The notes under the pieces were generated by a model. The model did not search any database. It was not told where the DNA came from and was given only the letters and a program-made list of their open reading frames with translations. From positions 1-37,528 of the forward strand of contig CAJTJA010000019.1 of the NCBI GenBank assembly GCA_910576845.1: a stretch of DNA of 37,528 bases, in the 5' to 3' direction. The stretch comes from an uncultured Oscillibacter sp. Lineage in GTDB: Bacteria > Bacillota > Clostridia > Oscillospirales > Oscillospiraceae. A program made the position numbers and the translations under genes. Below, piece by piece: positions 1 through 6,774 of the stretch (position 1 is its first letter; each line of letters begins with the position of its first letter).

Positions 1-536
1 CCGTGGTGGCCACCATGGGCACCGGCACCGCCTTCCTCTGGGCGGAGCGGGGCAAAGGAGTCCGGCACCTCTGCGGCAGCGGCATCGGCGGAGGCACTCT
101 GGGGGGCCTTTGCCGGAAGCTGGTGGACATGGAGCGTTTCGGCCAGATCAAAAAACTGGCGGAACAGGGGGACCTGAGCAAGGTGGATCTGACCATCCGG
201 GATATTACGCCGGACCCTGCCGCCACACTGGACCCGAACCTCACCGCCGCCAACTTCGGCAATCTGGCGGAGGATGCGGCTCCCGCGGACCTGGCTGCGG
301 GGGCGGTCAACCTGGTGCTTCAGGCCATCGGCACCATGACGGTGCTGGCCTGCCAGTGCTGCGGGGCGGATACGGTGGTCCTCACCGGCTCTGTTACCAC
401 CTTGTCCCAGGCAGAGCCCAATTTTGAAAATTTCCAGCGGCTCTACGGCATCCGCTACATCATCCCGGAGCGGGCCACCTTTGCAACAGCCATCGGCGCG
501 GGGCTGTACAGCCTGGAGCAAAAGGCGGTGACCTGA
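1..536 (+). CDS. coaW: Type II pantothenate kinase, 3' part (5' end outside window)
   Basis: ATP-dependent phosphorylation of pantothenate is the first step of coenzyme A synthesis, and this looks like the C-terminal part of a type II (CoaW/Fumble, ASKHA fold) enzyme. The visible 178 residues, read in frame from base 3, open with the phosphate-binding motif MGTGTA. A Gly-rich loop, GSGIGGGTLGGL, follows, as in staphylococcal-type CoaW. Near the end, VVLTGSVTT and ATAIGAGLYSL match the conserved terminal blocks. Roughly the first third is missing because the gene runs off the window edge, so no start can be chosen. The stop codon shares one base with the next ATG (TGATG), implying translational coupling. 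Family assignment is confident; activity cannot be judged from a fragment. Confidence 0.85.
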   Translation, partial: VVATMGTGTAFLWAERGKGVRHLCGSGIGGGTLGGLCRKLVDMERFGQIKKLAEQGDLSKVDLTIRDITPDPAATLDPNLTAANFGNLAEDAAPADLAAGAVNLVLQAIGTMTVLACQCCGADTVVLTGSVTTLSQAEPNFENFQRLYGIRYIIPERATFATAIGAGLYSLEQKAVT

Positions 537-928
537 TGGATTTGGAGGCCCTGCGCCTGGCGGAGGCATTTTTCGCAGGAAAGCCGCAGGCCCTGCCGTC
601 GGTCCGCGCCTTTCTCTTGGAAGCGATGGGGCGCTGGCCCGGGACGGAGGTTGTCACCCAGAAATCACAGGTGGGCCTTCGGGACCCCCGGCCCTACTGT
701 GCGCTGACCGCGCCGGGGAAGCGCGTCAAGGGGCGGGAGACTCCCGGGGCGGTGCTGTCGCTGTTCCTTTCCAGGCCGCTGGAGACGGAGCGGCTCATTA
801 TGGCGGTGGAGGCCTATCCGGGACGGTTTACGAACCATCTGATTCTCCCGGAGGACCCGGCGGATTTTGAGGAAGTTCTCTGGGACTGGACTGCCGAGGC
901 CCGGCGCTTCCGCTGCGGAAAAGACTGA
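536..928 (+). CDS. Small cytosolic DUF5655-like protein
   Basis: A 130-residue soluble protein with no signal peptide or membrane segment. Its start overlaps the pantothenate kinase stop by one base, so the two are probably co-translated. The middle carries EVVTQKSQVGLRDPRPYCAL followed by a strand-rich half (VLSLFLSRPLETERLIMAVE). This resembles the DUF5655 pattern of a KxQ block, a hydrophobic strand and a C-terminal helical segment. Those small domains are of unknown biochemical function. The coupling to coaW may only reflect operon packing. The family call is from memory of the pattern and moderate; no function is proposed. Confidence 0.6.
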   Translation: MDLEALRLAEAFFAGKPQALPSVRAFLLEAMGRWPGTEVVTQKSQVGLRDPRPYCALTAPGKRVKGRETPGAVLSLFLSRPLETERLIMAVEAYPGRFTNHLILPEDPADFEEVLWDWTAEARRFRCGKD

Positions 929-991
929 CTCCCGGGACAGCTTGCATTACGAAAGGAAACGGCTTCTGAAAAGAGGCAGGAGGATACTGAT

Positions 992-1903
992 ATGAAACTT
1001 TCTCTGGTTATTATGGCGGCGGGCCTGGGGTCCCGCTACGGCGGAAACAAGCAGGTGGAGGGAATCGGTCCCAACGGGGAAATCCTGATGGAGTACTCGA
1101 TTTACGACGCGCTCCGGGCGGGCTTCGGCAAGGTGGTCTTTATCATCAAGCCGGAGATGCGGGAGATGATGGAAACCCTCTGCGGATACCTCTCCCGCAG
1201 GACTGCCCTGGACGGCAGCCCCGTGGAGGTGGCCTATGTCTATCAGGACTTCTCCTCCGTTCCCGCCTTCTACACAATTCCGGCGGAGCGGACCCGTCCC
1301 TTCGGCACCGTTCACGCGCTGCTCTGCGCCGCGGAGGAGGTGCGGGAACCCTGCTGCGTCATCAACGCCGACGATTTTTACGGCTTGGACGCTTACCGGG
1401 CGATGGCCCGGGAACTCCGCGGCCTGCCGGAGGAGGGCTGCGCCGCTATGGTGGGCTATCTTCTGAAAAATACGGCCAGCCTCCACGGCACCGTTACCCG
1501 GGGGCTGTGTGCCCGGAAGGAGGGATTTCTGGACAGCGTTCAGGAAACCCGGAATATTCAGCTTTATCCGGACGGCACGCTCCGGGATACGGAAGCGGAC
1601 CGGCTTCTGGACCCCGAGGCGCTGGTATCCATGAACTTCTGGGGCTTCATGCCCTCCATCTTCCCGGCGCTCCGCCAGGACTTTGAGGATTTTCTCCGGG
1701 CCGCCGGGGATGATGTCCGGGCGGAGCGGCTCCTGCCGGACATGGTGGACCGGCAGCTCCGGGAGGGACGGCTGAAGGTTTCCGTGCTTTCCTCCGCCGC
1801 GCAATGGTTCGGCATGACATACCGGCAGGACCGGGAAACGGTGGTTCAGGCTCTGCGGGAGCTTCATGAGCAGGGGGCTTATCCCGAGAGCCTGCGGGCC
1901 TGA
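992..1903 (+). CDS. Sugar-phosphate nucleotidyltransferase family protein
   Basis: A 303-residue cytosolic NTP-transferase of the glycosyltransferase-A fold, the family that joins a nucleoside triphosphate to a sugar or alcohol phosphate. The N-terminus has the nucleotide-binding signature MAAGLGSRYGG (residues 8-18), followed by the substrate-side segment GPNGEILMEYSIYDA. INADDFYGLDAY around residue 125 supplies the metal-binding Asp typical of these enzymes. There is no C-terminal left-handed beta-helix, so it is unlike GlmU or GlgC and closer to stand-alone transferases. The start has a strong ribosome site (GGCAGGAGG) upstream. It stands alone between two unrelated genes, so the sugar is unknown. 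Confidence 0.8.
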   Translation: MKLSLVIMAAGLGSRYGGNKQVEGIGPNGEILMEYSIYDALRAGFGKVVFIIKPEMREMMETLCGYLSRRTALDGSPVEVAYVYQDFSSVPAFYTIPAERTRPFGTVHALLCAAEEVREPCCVINADDFYGLDAYRAMARELRGLPEEGCAAMVGYLLKNTASLHGTVTRGLCARKEGFLDSVQETRNIQLYPDGTLRDTEADRLLDPEALVSMNFWGFMPSIFPALRQDFEDFLRAAGDDVRAERLLPDMVDRQLREGRLKVSVLSSAAQWFGMTYRQDRETVVQALRELHEQGAYPESLRA

Positions 1904-2132
1904 TTTCCCGGCATGGGAACCGGGAGCTTCCGCGTAAATTGTATGTAAATTGAATATAGCTTCGATCAGCAGGGGGGCGCACGGTTTTCAGGGCAAAGGC
2001 AGGCGCTGGCGGCGTTATCCGCGCTGCCGGACGCCCGTCAAATCCGGAGAGGAGGTTCCCGGCTCATTCAGGCCGCTGGCAGGTGCGCTGTCCATGATGG
2101 ATGGAAGGCAGGATATGCCCGGATAAATTGAG

Positions 2133-2163
2133 ACAATTTGTCACCAAATTTTTAACAAATTGT
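2133..2163. repeat. Inverted repeat ahead of the SGNH hydrolase promoter
   Basis: ACAATTTGT (2133-2141) is exactly inverted as ACAAATTGT (2155-2163) across a 13-base AT-rich spacer, directly upstream of the -10 at 2190. It lies in the 363-base stretch between the nucleotidyltransferase and the hydrolase, in which I see no gene. It could be an operator or a weak hairpin; the sequence does not decide. Confidence 0.4.
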
Positions 2164-2195
2164 TTCGACTTTTTTCGCGGTTTTTCGGGTATAAT
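2164..2195 (+). promoter_or_regulatory. Promoter of the SGNH hydrolase gene
   Basis: A perfect -10 TATAAT is at 2190-2195 with only a poor -35 (TTCGAC at 2164-2169, 20-base spacing). Transcription would begin near 2202. That would make the upstream ATG at 2204 nearly leaderless and supports the later start at 2267. Confidence 0.5.
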
Positions 2196-2266
2196 AAGGA
2201 CAGATGATTTCCACCTCCCCGCTGCGGGAAGGCGGGATGAAGATAGATGAGGAAGGAATCGGGCTT

Positions 2267-3154
2267 ATGGAAGGGAAACGGAAGCATCATCTGTCCAGCG
2301 CCGCGGCAGCTTTGGCGGCGGCGGCCCTGCTGCTGACCACCGGCGCATCCAGCGGGGCTGCGGTGAGCTCTCCTTTGGAGAATGCGGCGGAATCTGTGTT
2401 TTACGAAGCCTGCCCGGCGTCTGCGGATGACGGAGGAAAACCGGCGGCGGTCCCCGGAGAAAGGACCGCGCCTCCGGAGACCTCCGGCGCGGCTGTACCC
2501 CTGGAGGCCTCCGGGGAGCCGGAAGCGGTTTTCGGCCCGGTTCCGGAGACGGAGGCGGTTGCGGATACATATTTCGACAGCGCCGTGTTCCTGGGGGACT
2601 CCCGGACCGAGGGCCTCTTCCTTTACAGCGGGCTGAAAACCGGGCGCTTTTATACCGCCGTGGGAGCCACGGTGGAATCCGTGTTTACCAAAAAAACCTG
2701 GGAGACCAAGGGCGGACGGAAAATTCCCCTGCTGGACGCGCTGTCGGATCAGGCGTGTGACAAGATTTACATCATGCTGGGCATCAATGAGCTGGGCTGG
2801 GCAAAAACGGAGAACTTTCACGATCAGTACGCCAATGTCATTGACCGGGTTCGGGAGGATCACCCGGACGCGAAGATCGCGCTTCAGTCCATTCCGCCGG
2901 TCAGCGCGGCGCAGGAAGCGAAAAAGAGCTATGTGAACAACGAGCGGATTTCCGTCTATAACGATATCATCAAGACGCTGGCAGAGGAAAAGAACTGCTA
3001 CTTTCTGGACGTGGCGGCCTGCCTTACCGACGAAGAGGGGCTGCTTCCGGCGGATTGGAACTTTGACGGCATCCATCTGAATCCGGCCGGGTGCGGAGTC
3101 TGGCTGGATTATCTGCGGACCCACAGCCTGGAGGATGGGGCCGCGGAGGCCTGA
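2267..3154 (+). CDS. Secreted SGNH/GDSL-family hydrolase
   Basis: A 295-residue exported esterase/lipase-type hydrolase. The start at 2267 is chosen because GAGGAAGGA (2249-2257) sits 9 bases upstream and the predicted transcript starts near 2202. In-frame ATGs at 2204 and 2237 are alternatives. The N-terminus is a signal peptide: KRKHH, then an Ala/Leu-rich core to about residue 30. A low-complexity Pro/Glu/Ala linker follows. The catalytic domain starts at VFLGDSRTEGL (block I Ser), continues with YIMLGINELGW (Asn block) and ends with FDGIHLNPAG (Asp-x-x-His), giving the full SGNH set. Relatives deacylate cell-wall or carbohydrate substrates outside the cell; the substrate here is unknown. 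Confidence 0.8.
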   Translation: MEGKRKHHLSSAAAALAAAALLLTTGASSGAAVSSPLENAAESVFYEACPASADDGGKPAAVPGERTAPPETSGAAVPLEASGEPEAVFGPVPETEAVADTYFDSAVFLGDSRTEGLFLYSGLKTGRFYTAVGATVESVFTKKTWETKGGRKIPLLDALSDQACDKIYIMLGINELGWAKTENFHDQYANVIDRVREDHPDAKIALQSIPPVSAAQEAKKSYVNNERISVYNDIIKTLAEEKNCYFLDVAACLTDEEGLLPADWNFDGIHLNPAGCGVWLDYLRTHSLEDGAAEA

Positions 3155-3260
3155 AAAAAGCGGGCGGAGCGGGGGAAACCGTCTCTCAGGCCGCCGGAAA
3201 CGCGGCTTTGGAGCAGGGCCGCGGAATGTCGAAAAGTTCTGAGGCCTCACGGATTTATAA

Positions 3261-3304
3261 GGAGAGGGACACGCGCCGCGTGCCGCTCTCCTTGCTTCTT
3301 TTCA
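3261..3304 (+). terminator. Possible terminator in the 3155-3538 gap
   Basis: GGAGAG (3261-3266) pairs with CTCTCC (3286-3291) around a GC-rich inner stem (CACG/CGTG), followed by the T-rich TTGCTTCTTTTC. The stem has mismatches and the T tract is interrupted, so this is a tentative terminator for the SGNH gene. In the rest of the gap I see only a possible -10 (TACAAT near 3416) for the next gene and no coding sequence. Confidence 0.4.
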
Positions 3305-3538
3305 GGGCGGACTGTAAATGGCAGAGCCGGGGAGGGCAGGGCCGCTTTTACTGAATTTTCCGGAGTTATCAGGGGCTGTTTACGGTTTGTTCACCCATTT
3401 TCCCGGCGGGGCTAGTACAATAATCCGGCGATGCTCCGTCATATAACACAGGGGAGCTTACCTTTGATTGACAAGGGGCGTTCCGCTGCTTTCAAAGAGT
3501 CCCTGGTCCCCGACTAAAAGGAAAGGAAGACTTCTGCA

Positions 3539-4168
3539 ATGAGAACAAAAAAATGGACGGCACTTCTTCTTGGCGTAATCCTTGCTCTGGCGGTTCTGAC
3601 CGGCTGCTCCGGCGATGCGGCCGGCGGTCCCGGTGATACGACAGGCGGTTCCGATGACGCGGCCGGCGTCTCCGGTGATGCGGCCGGCAGCTCCGATGAC
3701 GCAGCCGGTATTTCCTTTTCCTCCTTCACGGCCGACACCCTGGACGGAGAGACCTTCACCCAGGATGATATCAAGGACAAGGATATTACCATCGTCAACT
3801 TCTGGGGGATGTTCTGCAACCCCTGCCGCGCTGAGATGCCGGACCTGGCGGCCTATGCCAAGGCCCTGCCGGACAATGTCCAGCTGATAACCATCTGCAT
3901 CGATGCTTTGGATGATCTGGAAGGCACCAAGGAGTTTTTGGCTTCCAGCGGATATGAGGGCGTCACCTTACTGGATGGGGATGAGAGCTTCGAGGCCATT
4001 CTGTATTCCCAGATGCTCTTTCCCACCACTGTTTTTGTGAACAGCGAGGGCGAAATTGTGGGAGAGAAGATTGAGGGCCGCCGGCCGGATTTGGCCGAAG
4101 TATATACCGCGGCGGTAAACAAGGTGCTGAAAGAGGCGGGAAAGGCGGAGATCAGCGTTGAAGTCTAA
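3539..4168 (+). CDS. TlpA-like thioredoxin-fold lipoprotein
   Basis: A 209-residue membrane-anchored thiol-disulfide protein acting outside the cytoplasmic membrane. Residues 1-22 are a lipoprotein signal with lipobox LTGC (Cys23). Residues 25-59 are five heptapeptide repeats of the form (G/D)DAAGxx that act as a flexible tether. The thioredoxin domain begins near residue 62 and has WGMFCNPC, a CxxC active site of the TlpA/ResA type. It also has the cis-Pro strand MLFPTTVFVNSEG. Family members reduce disulfides or deliver electrons to exported proteins. The last 11 bases overlap a tiny CXXC gene, and a membrane Fe-S protein follows, so the three probably form one electron-transfer unit (inference). 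Confidence 0.85.
   Translation: MRTKKWTALLLGVILALAVLTGCSGDAAGGPGDTTGGSDDAAGVSGDAAGSSDDAAGISFSSFTADTLDGETFTQDDIKDKDITIVNFWGMFCNPCRAEMPDLAAYAKALPDNVQLITICIDALDDLEGTKEFLASSGYEGVTLLDGDESFEAILYSQMLFPTTVFVNSEGEIVGEKIEGRRPDLAEVYTAAVNKVLKEAGKAEISVEV
3611..3715 (+). repeat. Five 21-bp in-frame repeats in the lipoprotein linker
   Basis: Five consecutive 21-base units encode the heptads GDAAGGP, GDTTGGS, DDAAGVS, GDAAGSS and DDAAGIS. The repeat unit preserves frame, so copy number could vary between strains and change tether length without inactivating the thioredoxin domain. Confidence 0.8.
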
Positions 4169-4301
4169 GATACGCCGGGCGCCTGTCGCTGTCCTGACGG
4201 CAGCGGCGGCGTTTATCGCGATTGGCGCTGCCCGCGGAGAATACCGGGAGGTTCTGGGAAAGGCGGTGCGGATATGCCTGGAGTGCATCGGGATCGGGTA
4301 A
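4158..4301 (+). CDS. CD1871A-family CXXC micro-protein
   Basis: A 47-residue protein starting at TTG (4158), with ribosome site AAGGCGGAG 7 bases upstream inside the end of the TlpA-like gene. The N-terminus is basic (KSKIRR) and leads into a single hydrophobic helix of roughly residues 8-25. The tail is VRICLECIGIG, giving a CxxC at the extreme C-terminus. I recognise the ending ICLECIGIG as the hallmark of the CD1871A family of small clostridial proteins. It overlaps the preceding gene by 11 bases and the following Fe-S gene by 28 bases in another frame. A role as a membrane redox carrier between its neighbours is inference from the CxxC and the overlap. Confidence 0.8.
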   Translation: MKSKIRRAPVAVLTAAAAFIAIGAARGEYREVLGKAVRICLECIGIG

Positions 4302-5191
4302 AAGGGAGAAAAAAGCCCGTTCTGTCCTTTCAGCGCGCTGTGCAGCTGCTGTCTGCCGCGCTGTTCAACGGCTATGCCATAGGCTTTCGGAAGGGGAAAA
4401 TTTTCACCGGAGGCACCAAGGCGTTCTGTGTCCCCGTGCTGAACTGCTACTCCTGTCCGGGGGCCCTGGGGGCCTGTCCCATCGGCTCTTTGCAGGCGGT
4501 GCTGGGCGGCCGGAAAAGCGGCTTCCCCTTTTATGTGCTGGGGACGCTGATGCTCTTCGGCGCGGTGCTGGGACGGGCGGTGTGCGGGCTGCTGTGCCCC
4601 TTCGGGCTGGTGCAGGACCTGCTGCATAAGATTCCCGTGCCAAAGGCCGAGGCGCCCGCCTTGATTGACCGCCCCGCGCGGTATGTAAAGTATGTGATCC
4701 TGCTGGCGGCGGTAATTCTCCTGCCGGCTTTCGCGCCCACGGAGACGGGCATCGCCTCTCCCTATTTCTGCAAGTACATCTGCCCCGCCGGAACCCTGGG
4801 AGGCGGAATCCCCCTGCTGCTGGCGAACGAAAGCCTCCGGAAAGCGGCCGGAGCGTTGTTTGAATGGAAAATCTTGCTGCTGGCGGTCATAGCGGCGCTG
4901 TCCGCAATCATGCACCGGCCGTTCTGCAAGTATTTTTGTCCCCTGGGAGCCTTTTACGCTCTGTTCAACCGATTCAGCCTTTATCAGATGCGCCTGGACG
5001 GGGGCAAGTGCGTGGAGTGCGGAAAATGTGAGCGCTCGTGCCCTATGAATGTGGATGTGACGAAAAATATCAATAGTCCCGAGTGTATCCGCTGCGGGAA
5101 GTGCAAATCCGTGTGTCCCACCGGGGCCATCTCCTGGGGATTTGCCTGCCGCGCGGAAGAGGGGAGGGAGGCGCAGGGCGGCGGGAGCTGA
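4274..5191 (+). CDS. Polytopic 4Fe-4S membrane protein (NapH/YccM-like)
   Basis: A 305-residue integral membrane ferredoxin-like protein. It has several hydrophobic helices (for example around residues 90-115, 135-155 and 195-215). Cys-rich membrane-edge motifs include CYSCPGALGACPIG, CGLLCPFG, CKYICPAG and CKYFCPLG, the CxxxCP pattern of NapH, YccM and NosR relatives. The C-terminus has two classical 4Fe-4S sites, CVECGKCERSCP and CIRCGKCKSVCP. Relatives pass electrons between quinol or cytoplasmic carriers and extracytoplasmic partners. The start at 4274 lies inside the CXXC gene and has AAGGCGGTG upstream. With the thioredoxin lipoprotein and CXXC protein it plausibly sends reducing power outward (inference). 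Confidence 0.85.
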   Translation: MPGVHRDRVKGRKKPVLSFQRAVQLLSAALFNGYAIGFRKGKIFTGGTKAFCVPVLNCYSCPGALGACPIGSLQAVLGGRKSGFPFYVLGTLMLFGAVLGRAVCGLLCPFGLVQDLLHKIPVPKAEAPALIDRPARYVKYVILLAAVILLPAFAPTETGIASPYFCKYICPAGTLGGGIPLLLANESLRKAAGALFEWKILLLAVIAALSAIMHRPFCKYFCPLGAFYALFNRFSLYQMRLDGGKCVECGKCERSCPMNVDVTKNINSPECIRCGKCKSVCPTGAISWGFACRAEEGREAQGGGS

Positions 5192-5333
5192 CTGTGCCGG
5201 GAACGGCCCCCGGCCATTGGCCCGATTTTTCCGCGGGGGCAGGCTCTATATGAGCATGTCCGCTGACGGCTTTCTGTGCTTGACGATCTCCCTGCTTCCA
5301 TACCCTTTTGGCGAAAGGACGAAATTCGGATGG

Positions 5334-5361
5334 GCAGGCTGTGAAAACAGCCTGCTTTTTT
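5334..5361 (+). terminator. Rho-independent terminator of the redox trio
   Basis: GCAGGCTGT (5334-5342) and ACAGCCTGC (5347-5355) form a perfect 9-bp stem with a GAAA loop, followed by six T's. It lies 142 bases after the Fe-S gene. The 275-base gap to the next gene otherwise holds only the palindrome at 5406. Confidence 0.85.
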
Positions 5362-5405
5362 ATACCTTTGCAGGCTGTTGAAGATACTTTTCTGACAGGC
5401 TGGAA

Positions 5406-5433
5406 CAGAGCGGGGCGCATGCGCCCCGCTCTG
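5406..5433. terminator. Perfect 28-bp GC-rich palindrome, possible terminator
   Basis: Both 14-base arms match exactly around the CATG centre, 33 bases beyond the stop of the minus-strand Gly/Cys-rich gene. There is no T tract on either side, so it may be a 3' stabilising hairpin or barrier between converging transcripts rather than a classical terminator. Confidence 0.5.
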
Positions 5434-5466
5434 TCTCCTAGGGCCTTATGTGAACAGGCCCTGGGT

Positions 5467-5916
5467 TCATGAATAAATGCAAAAGCCGTTCCGCAGGCCC
5501 ATGCCAAAGCCGCAGCCGCCGTTCCGGCCCCAGCCGCGGCCTGCACCCATGCCGCAGCCCATGCCGCCAAGACCGCAGCCGCCGGTTCCGCCGCAGGCCT
5601 CCTGCCGCTGCCGGATAGCCTCCAGCCGGGCGTCCGCCTGCTCCTGCGTCAGCGTTCCCTCCGCCACGCGGCTTTCCAGGGCCTCCTCCCAAAGCTCCTG
5701 TACCGCCGCCTGGAATTCCTCCAGAGCTCCGGCCCCGGCGGCAATGGCCCCATAGCTGATGCCGGACTGGCGCTCTGCAATAACCTCCTCCAGCGTTTTT
5801 CCTGTGACGCCGGTTGCCGCTTCGGCGGGAGTCTCATAGACGGAGGCCGCCAGCGCGGCGGTGGTGAGGGTGAGGACGGCGGCAAAACAGGCAGTGAGGT
5901 TTTTCAGATGCTTCAT
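5467..5916 (-). CDS. Secreted DUF2680-like protein with Gly/Cys-rich tail
   Basis: A 149-residue exported protein. The ATG at 5916 is preferred because AGGAG (5925-5929 on the complement) lies 8 bases upstream; a TTG six codons earlier would overlap that site. Residues 1-23 form a signal peptide (KHLKN, then an Ala/Leu core). The middle (about 35-105) is an acidic helical region with GKTLEEVIAERQSGISYGAI and TLTQEQADARLEAI, resembling DUF2680-type spore or envelope-associated proteins. The last 40 residues are rich in Gly, Met and Arg and contain five Cys (for example GGTGGCGLGGMGC). It is divergent from a two-component system. A metal-binding or envelope-stress role is only a suggestion. Confidence 0.7.
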   Translation of the reverse strand: MKHLKNLTACFAAVLTLTTAALAASVYETPAEAATGVTGKTLEEVIAERQSGISYGAIAAGAGALEEFQAAVQELWEEALESRVAEGTLTQEQADARLEAIRQRQEACGGTGGCGLGGMGCGMGAGRGWGRNGGCGFGMGLRNGFCIYS

Positions 5917-6087
5917 AAGAGTCGCTCCTTTCAAATTTCCCTTTCGGTAATGGTATCCTACCGCGCCTTTGCGTCAGCTGTGTGGCAGGCGGATGATGTT
6001 TTTCCGGCTTTTTTCGCTCTCTGACATACTCCTGCCATAAATTGATGCTATACTTTATTCTATATAACGGAGATGGAGGAACCTGTG

Positions 6088-6774
6088 ATGGCTCGGATGC
6101 TGATTGCGGACGACAATCCCCAGCTTTTGAATATTCTGTCCAGCGCGGCGCGGCGGGAGGGGTTTGAGCCGGTGACGGCTCTGGACGGGCGGCAGGCCCT
6201 GGAGGCCTTCCGGGCCCAGCCGCCCCAGATCGTCCTGCTGGATGTGATGATGCCGGAGCTGGACGGCTTCCAGGTATGCCGGGAGATCCGCCGGGAGTCC
6301 AACGTCCCCGTCATCATGATTACCGCCCGGGGGGAGGACTTTGAGAAGATTATGGGCCTGGACATCGGAGCGGACGACTACATTGTAAAGCCTTTCTCTC
6401 CCAGCGAGGTCATGGCCCGGGTGCGGGCGGTGCTGCGGCGGATCAGCCGGGGAACGGAGGAGCCGGGGAAGCTCCTGCGGGAGGCGGGACTGTGCGTCAA
6501 TCTGGAGGATTACAGCGTCTTCGTGGACGGCAAACCGGTGCGGCTGACCAAGCGGGAGGTGGACATGCTGTGGACCCTGGTCCATGGCCGGAGCCGGGCC
6601 TATACCCGTGAGATGCTGCTGGACCTCCTATGGGGCTATGACTACTATGGGGACCCCCGGACGGTGGATTCCCACATGAAGCGCCTCCGGGCCAAGCTGG
6701 ACGCGGTGCCCCACCCGTCCTGGGAGATTCGCACCATCCGGAACGTGGGCTATAAATTCGAGGTGCTGTCATGA
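6088..6774 (+). CDS. OmpR/PhoB-family response regulator
   Basis: A 228-residue DNA-binding response regulator. The start at 6088 is preferred over ATG 6073 because GGAGGA (6075-6080) is 7 bases upstream of it. The receiver domain (1-115) has the acidic pair Asp8-Asp9, phospho-acceptor Asp52 (VLLDVMMPELDG) and the KPF Lys101. The C-terminal winged helix (about 130-228) ends in the typical RTVDSHMKRLRAKL and IRTIRNVGYKFE. It overlaps the kinase gene by four bases (ATGA), so the pair is co-translated. The divergent secreted Gly/Cys-rich gene is the most obvious nearby target. No operator is recognisable by eye. Confidence 0.92.
   Translation: MARMLIADDNPQLLNILSSAARREGFEPVTALDGRQALEAFRAQPPQIVLLDVMMPELDGFQVCREIRRESNVPVIMITARGEDFEKIMGLDIGADDYIVKPFSPSEVMARVRAVLRRISRGTEEPGKLLREAGLCVNLEDYSVFVDGKPVRLTKREVDMLWTLVHGRSRAYTREMLLDLLWGYDYYGDPRTVDSHMKRLRAKLDAVPHPSWEIRTIRNVGYKFEVLS

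Noticed and set aside
2204..2266. ATG 2204 and ATG 2237 as starts of the SGNH hydrolase
   Set aside because: The -10 at 2190 puts transcription start near 2202, and the best ribosome site and a normal signal peptide belong to ATG 2267. The 2237 start cannot be fully excluded.
5477..5755. A Pro/Arg-rich plus-strand frame opposite the Gly/Cys-rich gene
   Set aside because: It is the complement of Gly codons; the minus frame has a signal peptide and ribosome site.
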